From assembly GCA_002839125.1 (NCBI GenBank), contig PGXI01000018.1, positions 1 to 15,549 of the forward strand: DNA of 15,549 nt, read 5' to 3'. Under the pieces are notes generated by a model. The model was not told where the DNA came from, made no database searches, and was given only the letters and a program-made list of their open reading frames with translations. The translations under genes were made by a program, and so were the position numbers. This DNA is from Tenericutes bacterium HGW-Tenericutes-5 (GTDB lineage: Bacteria > Bacillota_I > Bacilli_A > Izemoplasmatales > Hujiaoplasmataceae). Positions 6,131-13,265 of the stretch are shown piece by piece (position 1 is the stretch's first letter; every line of letters begins with the position of its first letter).

Positions 6131-7390
6131 TTATTTAATTAATAGTTTTCTAATTTCTGATATGAAGTATAGAGAACCGGTGATAATCAAAACTTCGTTT
6201 TCTTTTAAATCGATCAACTTGTAAAAAATTTCTTTGTAATCTTTATGGAATGATTTATGATAGTGAGTTGATTCTAAGAACAATTCTTCAGCATCAGCGC
6301 GTCTTTGATATTCGAACTCAGTGAAATAGAGTTCGTCGCAGAAATTATCTAGTTCCTCAATCATTTTTTTATGCTCTTTATCACGCATCACGGAAAAAAG
6401 ACACTTAATGTATTTGCCTTTAAAAACTTCTTTAGCACTTTTGACCAATGCTTGGATACCGCCGATATTATGAGCTCCGTCGATAACGATATTCGGTCCA
6501 AAAAATTCAAATCTTCCTGGCCAAGCAGCTAGTTTTAAGCCTTCATGAATATCTTCTTCAGTTACTTTAATATTGTTTAAAATTCTCAATAGTCTAATCG
6601 TTTCAATAGCTAAACATGCATTTTTGACTTGGTGATATCCGGTAAGATTAAGGATATATTCGTTTTCATGGTATTTAAATTTGGTGACTTCTTTAACACT
6701 GATATCTGTCACCATATCGAAGTTAACTATTTTTAATCTCGAGTTATGTTTAGCTGTAACTTCAGCAAAAAGTGGAAAGAGATTGATGTTTTCAATAGCG
6801 GTTACTAAAGGAACATTGTCTTTAACAATCCCTAATTTATTAAGCGCAATTGATTCAAGACTATCACCAAGTTGTTTCATATGGTCATAGGAAATATTGG
6901 TTATCACGGAGATTTCGGGAATAATAACATTAGTAGCGTCTAATAAGCCTCCTAAACCGACTTCAATAATTGCGTAATCAACTTGATTATCTCTAAAGTA
7001 CAAGAAACTCATTAATGTCAAAACCTCGAAGAAGGTGACGGTTTCATCTTCTTCGAGCATTTTTTCTGTTAATGGATATAATATGTTTGCGTAGTTTACC
7101 ATATCTTCATCAGATATATATTCGTCATTAATACCAATTCGTTCATTAAATTTGACTACATATGGTGAAGTATAAATTCCGACTTTAAAACCGGCATGGC
7201 TGAGAATCTTTTTTAGATATGTTGAGGTGGAACCTTTCCCATTAGTACCACCAACATGAATCGATTTGAATTCCTTTTCTGGATGTCCTAAGAGTTTGGT
7301 CGCTTTTTCCATTCGGGTTAAATCAAGTTTTGACCCGAATCTCTTAATATTTTCAATCCATACTTGAGCTTCATTTATTGTTTTGAACAT
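6131..7390 (-). CDS. folC: Folylpolyglutamate synthase / dihydrofolate synthase
   Basis: FolC adds glutamate residues to folates, and in bifunctional forms also joins dihydropteroate to glutamate, using ATP. The protein has 419 residues, normal for the family. Motifs in order: P-loop GGTNGKGST (47-55), TSPYVVKFNERI (74-85), GLGGLLDATN (145-154), the metal-binding DH at 169-170 followed by the conserved Lys185 of the NKLGI segment, the PGRFE motif (291-295) and DGAHN (304-308) at the start of the glutamate-ligase domain. It is a Mur-ligase-type two-domain enzyme. Its ATG is one base after the valS stop codon and its AAGGAG site lies in the end of valS, so translation is coupled. valS followed by folC is a common Firmicutes arrangement. 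Polyglutamylated folates would serve ThyA, also in this window. Confidence 0.96.
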   Translation of the reverse strand: MFKTINEAQVWIENIKRFGSKLDLTRMEKATKLLGHPEKEFKSIHVGGTNGKGSTSTYLKKILSHAGFKVGIYTSPYVVKFNERIGINDEYISDEDMVNYANILYPLTEKMLEEDETVTFFEVLTLMSFLYFRDNQVDYAIIEVGLGGLLDATNVIIPEISVITNISYDHMKQLGDSLESIALNKLGIVKDNVPLVTAIENINLFPLFAEVTAKHNSRLKIVNFDMVTDISVKEVTKFKYHENEYILNLTGYHQVKNACLAIETIRLLRILNNIKVTEEDIHEGLKLAAWPGRFEFFGPNIVIDGAHNIGGIQALVKSAKEVFKGKYIKCLFSVMRDKEHKKMIEELDNFCDELYFTEFEYQRRADAEELFLESTHYHKSFHKDYKEIFYKLIDLKENEVLIITGSLYFISEIRKLLIK

Positions 7391-7391
7391 T

Positions 7392-9962
7392 TTAGTTAGT
7401 TAGCTCCTTTAGGCGTTTTTGAACCTCTCTATAGTTTTCTTGATACATTAGTAGTTTTTGTTTTTCAGCTTCGATTTTTTGAGCTGGAGCTTTATTTGTG
7501 AAACCTGGATTGTTAAGCATCTTCTCACAACGATTAATCTCATTCGCTAAAGCATCAAGTTGGTCTTTAAGTTTAATAATTTCTTGTTCTACATTTACTA
7601 AAGAACCTAGTGGAATGTAAACTTGAGCTGTAGCTAGGATGATTGATACACATTTTTCTGGTATGTCTAATTTTTCACCGATGATTAGGTTTTCTGGATT
7701 TAAGAACTTTTTGATATATTGATCCATTGAATCAAGGAATAATTTATTTTCATTGCCGGTTTCAATCAACAGGTCAATTGGTTTAGACCAAGAAACTTGA
7801 TAATCGTTTCTAACTTGTCTTATGTCTTTAATCAGTTCAAAGAACCAGTCCTTATCATTGAGCGATTCGAAGATGATATTATTGTTTTTTGGCCACTCGC
7901 TTCTCATGATTGATATTTCCCCAGTATTAAGCATTTGGAAGATTTCTTCAGTAACAAATGGCATAAATGGATGAAGCAGTTTAATAATTGCTTTAAGAAC
8001 ATATAGCAAAACGCTTTTTGTTGTCAAAGTGTCAGATAGTTTTGCCATTTCAATATACCATGATGCAAAATCATTCCAAGTAAAGTTATAGATTAATCGA
8101 GCAACTTCGCCAAATTCGTAGGTATCATAAAAACTGTCTACTTGATCAATAAGTTTATTTAGTTTTGTCATAATCCATTTGTCAGGGAAAGTGAATTTCT
8201 CCACTTCTAGCGGTAGGTCATTTCCTAAAACGTCTTCACAAGACATGATTATATAACGAGATATGTTCCAGATTTTGTTAATATAATTCCAACTAGATAA
8301 AACCTTTTCTTCTTCATATCTTAAATCTTGTCCAGGACTAGAATTTGTGGTGATGAAATATCTTAAAGAGTCAGCTCCATATTGTTCTACAACTTCAATT
8401 GGGTCGACGCCATTACCAAGAGATTTCGACATTTTTTTACCATCTTTATCACGAATAAGACCATGAATTAAACATTCTTTGAATGGTGATTCATTGGTAA
8501 ACTCTATTGATTGAAAAATCATTCTCGCAACCCAAAAGAAGATAATATCATAACCTGTAACCATTACATCATTTGGAAAATAGCGTTTAAAATCAACTGT
8601 TATTTCCGGCCATCCCAAAGTGGAAAATGGCCATAAAGCTGAAGAAAACCAAGTGTCTAGGACATCTTCATCTTGAACCCATCCTTCACCCTTAGGTGCT
8701 TCTTCTCCACAGTAAACTTCATCATTTTTATACCATACCGGTATTCTATGACCCCACCATAACTGTCTTGAAATACACCAATCTTCTATTCCTTCCATCC
8801 AGTTAGTAAAGATTTTTGAAAATCTTTCCGGAACGAATTTTACTTCTGAAAGATCTAGAGCATTCTTAGCTAGAACGTCCATTTTAACAAACCATTGTTT
8901 TGATAATCTTGGTTCAACAATTACATTTGTTCTTTCGCTATGGCCAACATTGTGTTTAATCTTTTCAATTTTTTGTAATAGATTTAGTTCTTTTAGATCT
9001 TCGACTAATTTTTTTCTACATGCAAATCTTTCCATATTTGCATAATTAAAGGCAAGATAGTTCATGGTTCCGTCTTCATTCATGCATAGTGGCATTTCTA
9101 GGTTATGTCTTTTTCCTACTAAAAAGTCATTTGGGTCATGGGCTGGTGTTACTTTAACAATACCGGTACCAAAGTCTTTATCAACGTATTTATCTGTGAT
9201 TATCTTTATTTTTGTATTTGTGGTTGGAATGAATACTTCTTTTCCGTGAAGATGTAAAAATCTTTCATCTTCAGGATGAACCATTATCGCACTATCACCA
9301 AACATTGTTTCTGGTCTCGTTGTCGCAACAGTTACACCACCTTCTTTATCTACAAAAGGATAAGTTATATAATAAAGCGCTCCTTCGGTTTCAATATGTT
9401 CTATTTCAATGTTAGAAAGGGCTGTTTTAGCCTCAACATCCCAGTTAATGATTCTTTCTCCACGGTAGATATACCCTTTGTTATAAAGGTCAATGAAGAC
9501 TTTATTAACAGCTTTTGAAAGGCCTTCATCAAGGGTAAAGCGTTCTTTAGAATAGTCAAGTGACAATCCCATAGTTTTCCACTGTTCGCGGATAAAGTTA
9601 GAATATTCTTCTTTCCATTGCCAAGCAACGTCGAGATATTCATCACGTTCCATATTATAACGACTTTTTCCTTGTTCCTTAAGCAAAGCATCAACCTTTG
9701 CTTGAGTGGCAATTCCGGCGTGATCCATACCAGGTAGGTATAAAGCGTCAAATCCTTGCATTCTTTTTCTTCTGATAATAATGTCTTGCAAAGTATTATC
9801 CCAGGTATGGCCTAAATGAAGTTTACCTGTAACATTTGGTGGTGGAATGACAATTGTAAAAGGTTTCTTGCTCATATCACCTGAAGAAAACATTTTGTTT
9901 TCCAACCAAAATTCATATTTTCCTTGTTCAACTTCTTTTGGATTGTATTTTTTATCCATCAT
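7392..9962 (-). CDS. valS: Valyl-tRNA synthetase
   Basis: ValRS attaches valine to tRNA(Val). From ATG 9962 it has 856 residues, normal length. Numbered from that start: the class I HIGH motif appears as HLGH (49-52) after PPPNVTGKL; the CP1 editing domain holds ATTRPETMFGD (from about 214) and GTGIVKVTPAHDPNDF (from about 265); the KMSKS motif is at 510-514. An all-helical anticodon-binding domain follows, then a C-terminal coiled coil of about 65 residues typical of ValRS. The frame opens at a GTG at 9971, but the AAGGTGA site overlaps that codon and is well spaced for ATG 9962; ATG 9959 is next in frame. The start overlaps the end of the NUDIX gene by 11 bases. Expression is controlled by the T-box upstream of the NUDIX gene, whose probable specifier codon is valine. 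Confidence 0.97.
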   Translation of the reverse strand: MMDKKYNPKEVEQGKYEFWLENKMFSSGDMSKKPFTIVIPPPNVTGKLHLGHTWDNTLQDIIIRRKRMQGFDALYLPGMDHAGIATQAKVDALLKEQGKSRYNMERDEYLDVAWQWKEEYSNFIREQWKTMGLSLDYSKERFTLDEGLSKAVNKVFIDLYNKGYIYRGERIINWDVEAKTALSNIEIEHIETEGALYYITYPFVDKEGGVTVATTRPETMFGDSAIMVHPEDERFLHLHGKEVFIPTTNTKIKIITDKYVDKDFGTGIVKVTPAHDPNDFLVGKRHNLEMPLCMNEDGTMNYLAFNYANMERFACRKKLVEDLKELNLLQKIEKIKHNVGHSERTNVIVEPRLSKQWFVKMDVLAKNALDLSEVKFVPERFSKIFTNWMEGIEDWCISRQLWWGHRIPVWYKNDEVYCGEEAPKGEGWVQDEDVLDTWFSSALWPFSTLGWPEITVDFKRYFPNDVMVTGYDIIFFWVARMIFQSIEFTNESPFKECLIHGLIRDKDGKKMSKSLGNGVDPIEVVEQYGADSLRYFITTNSSPGQDLRYEEEKVLSSWNYINKIWNISRYIIMSCEDVLGNDLPLEVEKFTFPDKWIMTKLNKLIDQVDSFYDTYEFGEVARLIYNFTWNDFASWYIEMAKLSDTLTTKSVLLYVLKAIIKLLHPFMPFVTEEIFQMLNTGEISIMRSEWPKNNNIIFESLNDKDWFFELIKDIRQVRNDYQVSWSKPIDLLIETGNENKLFLDSMDQYIKKFLNPENLIIGEKLDIPEKCVSIILATAQVYIPLGSLVNVEQEIIKLKDQLDALANEINRCEKMLNNPGFTNKAPAQKIEAEKQKLLMYQENYREVQKRLKELTN

Positions 9963-10434
9963 ATATTTCACCTTCTATCATAATTTTGTTAAAGTTATAG
10001 TATTGTTCGATTATTTCAATTGTGTCAATAGAATGTAGTGGCGGCAATTCTTCATAAGCAAAATACTTCATTTCAAGCGACTCATGGTCGTTGATTTTTA
10101 GTTCTCCACCGATTACTTTAGCAGTGAAAGCAAAGGTGAAGACTTTTGCGTAATCCAATTCTTTCCATCGCATGAAAGGATTCGAGAAAACCCCAATAAA
10201 TCTGGTAAGGCAGACATCAAGATTTGTTTCCTCTTTGACTTCTCTGATTGCAGCTTCTTTAATTGTTTCATTTAACTCCATCAATCCTCCTGGTAATCCC
10301 CAGAGATTATTATCACTGCGTTTTTCGAGGAGAACTTCACCGGAGTCATTCACAATAACCACAGCTGTTGCATTTACCATAATATACTCATTGCCAACAA
10401 GACTTCTTATTCTTTTAATGTAGTTTTCTTCCAT
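9952..10434 (-). CDS. NUDIX hydrolase
   Basis: A 160-residue NUDIX domain protein. These enzymes hydrolyse nucleoside diphosphates linked to another group, for example oxidised nucleotides, dinucleoside polyphosphates or nucleotide sugars. The Nudix box runs from Gly50 to Leu72: G50, E56, then REVKEE at 64-69. The catalytic glutamates are all present, but the usual Gly after EEX is Asn71. The substrate cannot be told from sequence. I chose ATG 10434, with AGGAGA at 10446-10441. A longer frame reaching 10533 would have to translate through the T-box terminator and is rejected. It is the first gene after the T-box and overlaps valS by 11 bases, so its level should follow Val-tRNA charging. Confidence 0.93.
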   Translation of the reverse strand: MEENYIKRIRSLVGNEYIMVNATAVVIVNDSGEVLLEKRSDNNLWGLPGGLMELNETIKEAAIREVKEETNLDVCLTRFIGVFSNPFMRWKELDYAKVFTFAFTAKVIGGELKINDHESLEMKYFAYEELPPLHSIDTIEIIEQYYNFNKIMIEGEIYDG

Positions 10435-10444
10435 GATTTTTCTC

Positions 10445-10683
10445 CTAAAAAAAATTCGTCCTAAAAAAGGACGAATTAAGCTCCGTGGTACCACCTTTGT
10501 TCTAGATATAAATCTAGCACTTATTATGACCAAATAACGCTGGCAAGACGGATTAAACTACTTAATTTGTTCATCTAATCTACTCCATGGCTACCTTCTT
10601 CAACCTTATGAGGTAAACTTTACACCAATTAGTTTACTCGCTTTTTTTCTCAGGATGAGTACTCTTCCACTTCTCTGTATTTG
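10445..10683 (-). promoter_or_regulatory. T-box riboswitch, probably tRNA(Val)-responsive
   Basis: A T-box leader senses uncharged tRNA and prevents termination. The conserved T-box sequence is clear: AAGGTGGTACCACG at 10497-10484 (canonical AGGGUGGNACCGCG). Upstream I see an AGTA that fits the specifier-loop S-turn (about 10662-10659) and an apical stem-loop with TAAACT and AGTTTA flanking a GGTG loop (10638-10616). The 3' side of the specifier loop reads GAAG-GTA-GCC near 10598-10589, followed by GGAGTAG. By analogy with known leaders the specifier would be GTA, valine, which fits valS downstream. GTGG and CCAT could close stem I. The 5' third of the element overlaps the end of the methyltransferase coding sequence. 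The T-box motif is seen directly; the specifier and stem assignments are inferred by eye. Confidence 0.88.
10447..10477 (-). terminator. T-box regulatory terminator
   Basis: On the minus strand AATTCGTCC pairs with GGACGAATT (9 bp) around a seven-base loop, followed by a T run reaching 10447. It lies just after the T-box sequence and would be replaced by the antiterminator when uncharged tRNA binds. The NUDIX Shine-Dalgarno site AGGAGA begins at the next base. Confidence 0.92.
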
Positions 10684-11362
10684 ACTTGTATTGTACCAAA
10701 GTTTCTTCATATTGTAAAGAGTTTTGGTATAATTTCTCGACAATGATTAAACCGGTATATTGGTTAATCTCCATAAAGCTTAAATCAAAGTGATCATCTA
10801 ATCTTTCAAGCATCTCTTCATAAACATGTAAATATAGATTGTGATCTTCTGATATTTCATTATCGCGAAGGAATTTTTGTTTTTGGGATTCGCTATAAAA
10901 CATGATATCACCAATTAAAAGTTTTCCAAAAGGTGCTAAATGTTTTTTGAATAGTTCAATAAAGTATAAGAAAAATTCGAGATCGAAATTCATTAGAACA
11001 TAGCTGATAATAATGAAATCATATTTTTCATCATCAAGCTCTTTTGGCAATCCCTTTTTTATGTTGTGATTGATAAGGTTAGCTTCAGGAACTCTTAACT
11101 TAGCGATTTCCAGCATAGCTTCACAGTTATCAATGCCGGTTAGCTCGATTTTTTCCGGCATGATTTTTTCATATAATGAAGCCGTACCGATTCCAATATC
11201 TAAGACTTTAAGAGGAACATCCTTTTTTGGTTCTGATACGTATTCAGCGATTATTTCGTGAACCATTGAATGTTCTGAGTAAGGAAAACGAAAGTTTTCA
11301 ATATCATCAGATACTAAAAAATCATAATCTTTTGCAATATCGTCGTACAATTTGTTACTCAT
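10634..11362 (-). CDS. Class I SAM-dependent methyltransferase
   Basis: A 242-residue class I methyltransferase. Motif I is VLDIGIGTASL (53-63), the ribose-binding acidic residue is Asp78 in LTGIDNCEAM, and DFIIISYVLMNF (115-126) marks the strand-4 region; the GKLLIGDIMF strand follows. The N-terminal YDDIAKDYDFLV pattern is common in small-molecule methyltransferases of the Methyltransf_25 type. The C-terminal 70 residues are charged and mostly helical. The substrate is unknown. I chose ATG 11362, which overlaps the engB stop in ATGAGTAA, so translation is probably coupled. The frame also opens at a TTG at 11374, which is less likely. The last 25 or so codons also carry a promoter and the start of the T-box for the next operon, so this stretch is under two constraints. 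Confidence 0.87.
   Translation of the reverse strand: MSNKLYDDIAKDYDFLVSDDIENFRFPYSEHSMVHEIIAEYVSEPKKDVPLKVLDIGIGTASLYEKIMPEKIELTGIDNCEAMLEIAKLRVPEANLINHNIKKGLPKELDDEKYDFIIISYVLMNFDLEFFLYFIELFKKHLAPFGKLLIGDIMFYSESQKQKFLRDNEISEDHNLYLHVYEEMLERLDDHFDLSFMEINQYTGLIIVEKLYQNSLQYEETLVQYKSNTEKWKSTHPEKKSE
10690..10718 (-). promoter_or_regulatory. Promoter of the T-box operon, inside the methyltransferase gene
   Basis: On the minus strand TTTACA (10718-10713), a spacer of exactly 17 bases and TACAAT (10695-10690) with an upstream TGG form a near-consensus promoter with an extended -10. The predicted start is about 10683, just before the 5' side of T-box stem I. It lies within the last codons of the methyltransferase gene. 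Confidence 0.65.
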
Positions 11363-11942
11363 AATTATTCTCAACTGCTTTCTGAATTAATTCCCAGATT
11401 TTATCTCGGTTTTCTTTAGTTTGGGTTGAATAAGTAATCATGTGTTCGCCTATTTGAAGCTTTTCTTTGATTAATTTTAATTGCTTTTGTTTTTGATTGC
11501 TTGATAATTTATCTGCTTTTGTTAGAACTATCAAGGTATTGAATCCTACTTGTTTAAAATAATTATACATTAACAGATCGTCTTCATTTGGTATTCTTCT
11601 AATATCAAGTAATAGTACACCTAAAGCGATATGCGAATTAGCTAGATATTCGTCAATCATCTCTGCGAACTTAATAAGTTCTTGTTTTGAGACGTTTGCG
11701 TATCCGTAACCAGGAATATCAACTAGATAGAACTCTTTGTTAATCATAAAGAAATTAATCAGTCTCGTTTTACCAGGAGTTTGACTTACTCTAGCGATAT
11801 TTTTCACATTTAGGATCGAGTTGATAAATGATGATTTACCGACGTTCGATCTTCCAGCAAAAACAATTTGTGGTAATTTGTCTTCAGGGTAATCTGTAAC
11901 TTTGACTGCTGAAGTAATAAACTCAATTGAACGTAAAATCAT
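11355..11942 (-). CDS. engB: Ribosome biogenesis GTPase EngB (YsxC/YihA)
   Basis: EngB is a small essential GTPase for late assembly of the large ribosomal subunit. The protein has 195 residues from ATG 11942. GTPase motifs: G1 GRSNVGKSS (30-38), G2 around TPGKT (55-59), G3 DIPGYG (75-80), G4 TKAD (141-144) and G5 YST (171-173). Residues 11-14 (SAVK) and the following YP match the usual N-terminus, which supports this start. The frame opens at 11954 on a TTG, but a GGTGA site sits just before ATG 11942. A near-consensus promoter lies in the end of the gene before. The stop codon overlaps the methyltransferase start. Confidence 0.96.
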   Translation of the reverse strand: MILRSIEFITSAVKVTDYPEDKLPQIVFAGRSNVGKSSFINSILNVKNIARVSQTPGKTRLINFFMINKEFYLVDIPGYGYANVSKQELIKFAEMIDEYLANSHIALGVLLLDIRRIPNEDDLLMYNYFKQVGFNTLIVLTKADKLSSNQKQKQLKLIKEKLQIGEHMITYSTQTKENRDKIWELIQKAVENNYE

Positions 11943-11965
11943 ATTTTTCACCAACTTTATAATTA

Positions 11966-11994
11966 ATTATATCATTTATTTTTTTTCTTGTTAA
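11966..11994 (-). promoter_or_regulatory. Promoter of engB, overlapping the upstream stop codon
   Basis: On the minus strand TTAACA (11994-11989), a 17-base spacer and the extended -10 TGATATAAT (11974-11966) form a near-consensus promoter. The TGA of the extended -10 is also the stop codon of the YmfH-like gene. The predicted start near 11960 leaves a leader of about 17 bases with the GGTGA site. Confidence 0.65.
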
Positions 11995-13264
11995 GGGGCT
12001 TTGAGAGATACTCAACAATATAAATATTGTTTTTTGTAAAGATGTTTTGATAGACTAAAAAGTCATCAAATGTTATATTCTTCGATTTTTCAACGAATGT
12101 ATATAGATCGACTCCATCATTTATCAGCCTTTTAACTAAAGAATGCGATTGTTTAACATCATCAAAAGCTTTTATTGCTCTGCCGATGTCAGCGCGTTTG
12201 TAAGCTTTGAAAATCTTTTCATCGAACTTCATATTTGGTAAATCAATCAGTAACTCTTGAATTGTTTTGCTGAAGAGTTTCACTTTTTTTGTTTCTATCG
12301 AAATGTTAAAGAAACCATAGTCATCTTCTATAACCGGTGAAGCTGAAAAGGTAAAGTTATGAAGTTTCTTCTTCTTTAAGACTTTATAAAGAGGTGATGC
12401 CGGGCTAAAAATCATTGAAAAGAATGAGTTAGTGATGATATTATGATCCAATGACTTATCATTAAAAATCGCTTCAGGAATTTTAACTCCAACTTCAACA
12501 ATATTTGTATCTAAAGCAGAGTCTTCTCTTTTATAGATATGTTTAGATTTATCAGAAAGATCAGTTTTATGGGTAATTTCTCGGTATTCATGCCAATTCT
12601 TAAGCACAAAAGGATGAACATCAAGCATAGCTATAACTTCATCTTTATCAAAGTTTCCCGTTAACACCAAACTCATATTCTTTGGATGATAAAAGTCGGT
12701 AGTAGCTTTCTTTAAGGTCTCAATGGTAATTTCTTTTATTGTTTTTTGACTACCGCCAATATCTTCATAAATCGATTCATCTTTATACATCATTTTTAAT
12801 AAAGTTTTATAGGCTTTCACACTATAAGAATCATCGTTCATTGAAAGTTCTTGCGTAATAATTTTGCGTTCTTTCTTTACTGATGTTTCACTAAAGTTAT
12901 AATCGACAAAATTATCTAGTAGACGTTTCAAAAGATTAGTAAAATTATCTCTAGTGGAAAAATAATAAGAAGTCAGTTTTCTTGAGGTGTAAGCATTGAT
13001 ATCAGCACCTTGATCGATAAAAAAGTCACTTAGGGTAGAACCATTGTTTTCAAAGAGCATATGTTCTAAGAAGTGTGCAGTACCTTTAGGAAGCTCTTGT
13101 TTTTCATTGTTTATAAGGTAACGAAAATCTCTACCACCAAAACCAATTTGTAAAGCAGCGAAAGCTTGAACGAACTTTCGCTTTGGATGCAAGTATACTT
13201 TTAACCCGTTTTTAAGGGTGGTTTCAAAGATAAATTCATCTTTTAAGATTTCTTTTTTTTGCAT
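11972..13264 (-). CDS. M16 family zinc peptidase, YmfH-like (active subunit)
   Basis: A 430-residue M16 (pitrilysin/MPP-like) metallopeptidase. The inverted zinc motif HFLEH is at 64-68 and the third ligand is probably Glu139 in IITQEL. The protein has the two-lobe M16 length. In the C-terminal lobe the position where M16 partners carry an Arg...Tyr substrate-binding pair reads YKVLKKKKLHNFTF (293-306), with no Arg and Phe in place of Tyr. This is complementary to the partner gene, which has that pair but no zinc site. There is no signal peptide, so the enzyme is cytoplasmic. I chose ATG 13264, preceded by GAGGA; ATG 13276 overlaps that site. The stop of the partner gene is one base upstream. 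In B. subtilis ymfF and ymfH are paired in the same way. The substrate is unknown. Confidence 0.9.
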   Translation of the reverse strand: MQKKEILKDEFIFETTLKNGLKVYLHPKRKFVQAFAALQIGFGGRDFRYLINNEKQELPKGTAHFLEHMLFENNGSTLSDFFIDQGADINAYTSRKLTSYYFSTRDNFTNLLKRLLDNFVDYNFSETSVKKERKIITQELSMNDDSYSVKAYKTLLKMMYKDESIYEDIGGSQKTIKEITIETLKKATTDFYHPKNMSLVLTGNFDKDEVIAMLDVHPFVLKNWHEYREITHKTDLSDKSKHIYKREDSALDTNIVEVGVKIPEAIFNDKSLDHNIITNSFFSMIFSPASPLYKVLKKKKLHNFTFSASPVIEDDYGFFNISIETKKVKLFSKTIQELLIDLPNMKFDEKIFKAYKRADIGRAIKAFDDVKQSHSLVKRLINDGVDLYTFVEKSKNITFDDFLVYQNIFTKNNIYIVEYLSKPLNKKKNK

Positions 13265-13265
13265 A

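Noticed and set aside
6110..6138. Possible internal promoter before radC (TATAAT at 6115-6110)
   Set aside because: The -35 box is poor, there is no TG extension, and the whole stretch is AT-rich enough to give such matches by chance.
9401..9751. A 116-codon minus-strand open frame
   Set aside because: It lies wholly inside valS in another frame, has no ribosome binding site and resembles no protein; valS is intact across it.
10435..10533. N-terminal extension of the NUDIX gene up to 10533
   Set aside because: It would be translated from the T-box antiterminator and terminator; the Shine-Dalgarno site and family start support ATG 10434.
10616..10640. Stem TAAACT/AGTTTA as a terminator of the methyltransferase gene
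   Set aside because: It has no T tail, and its GGTG loop and position fit the apical part of T-box stem I better.
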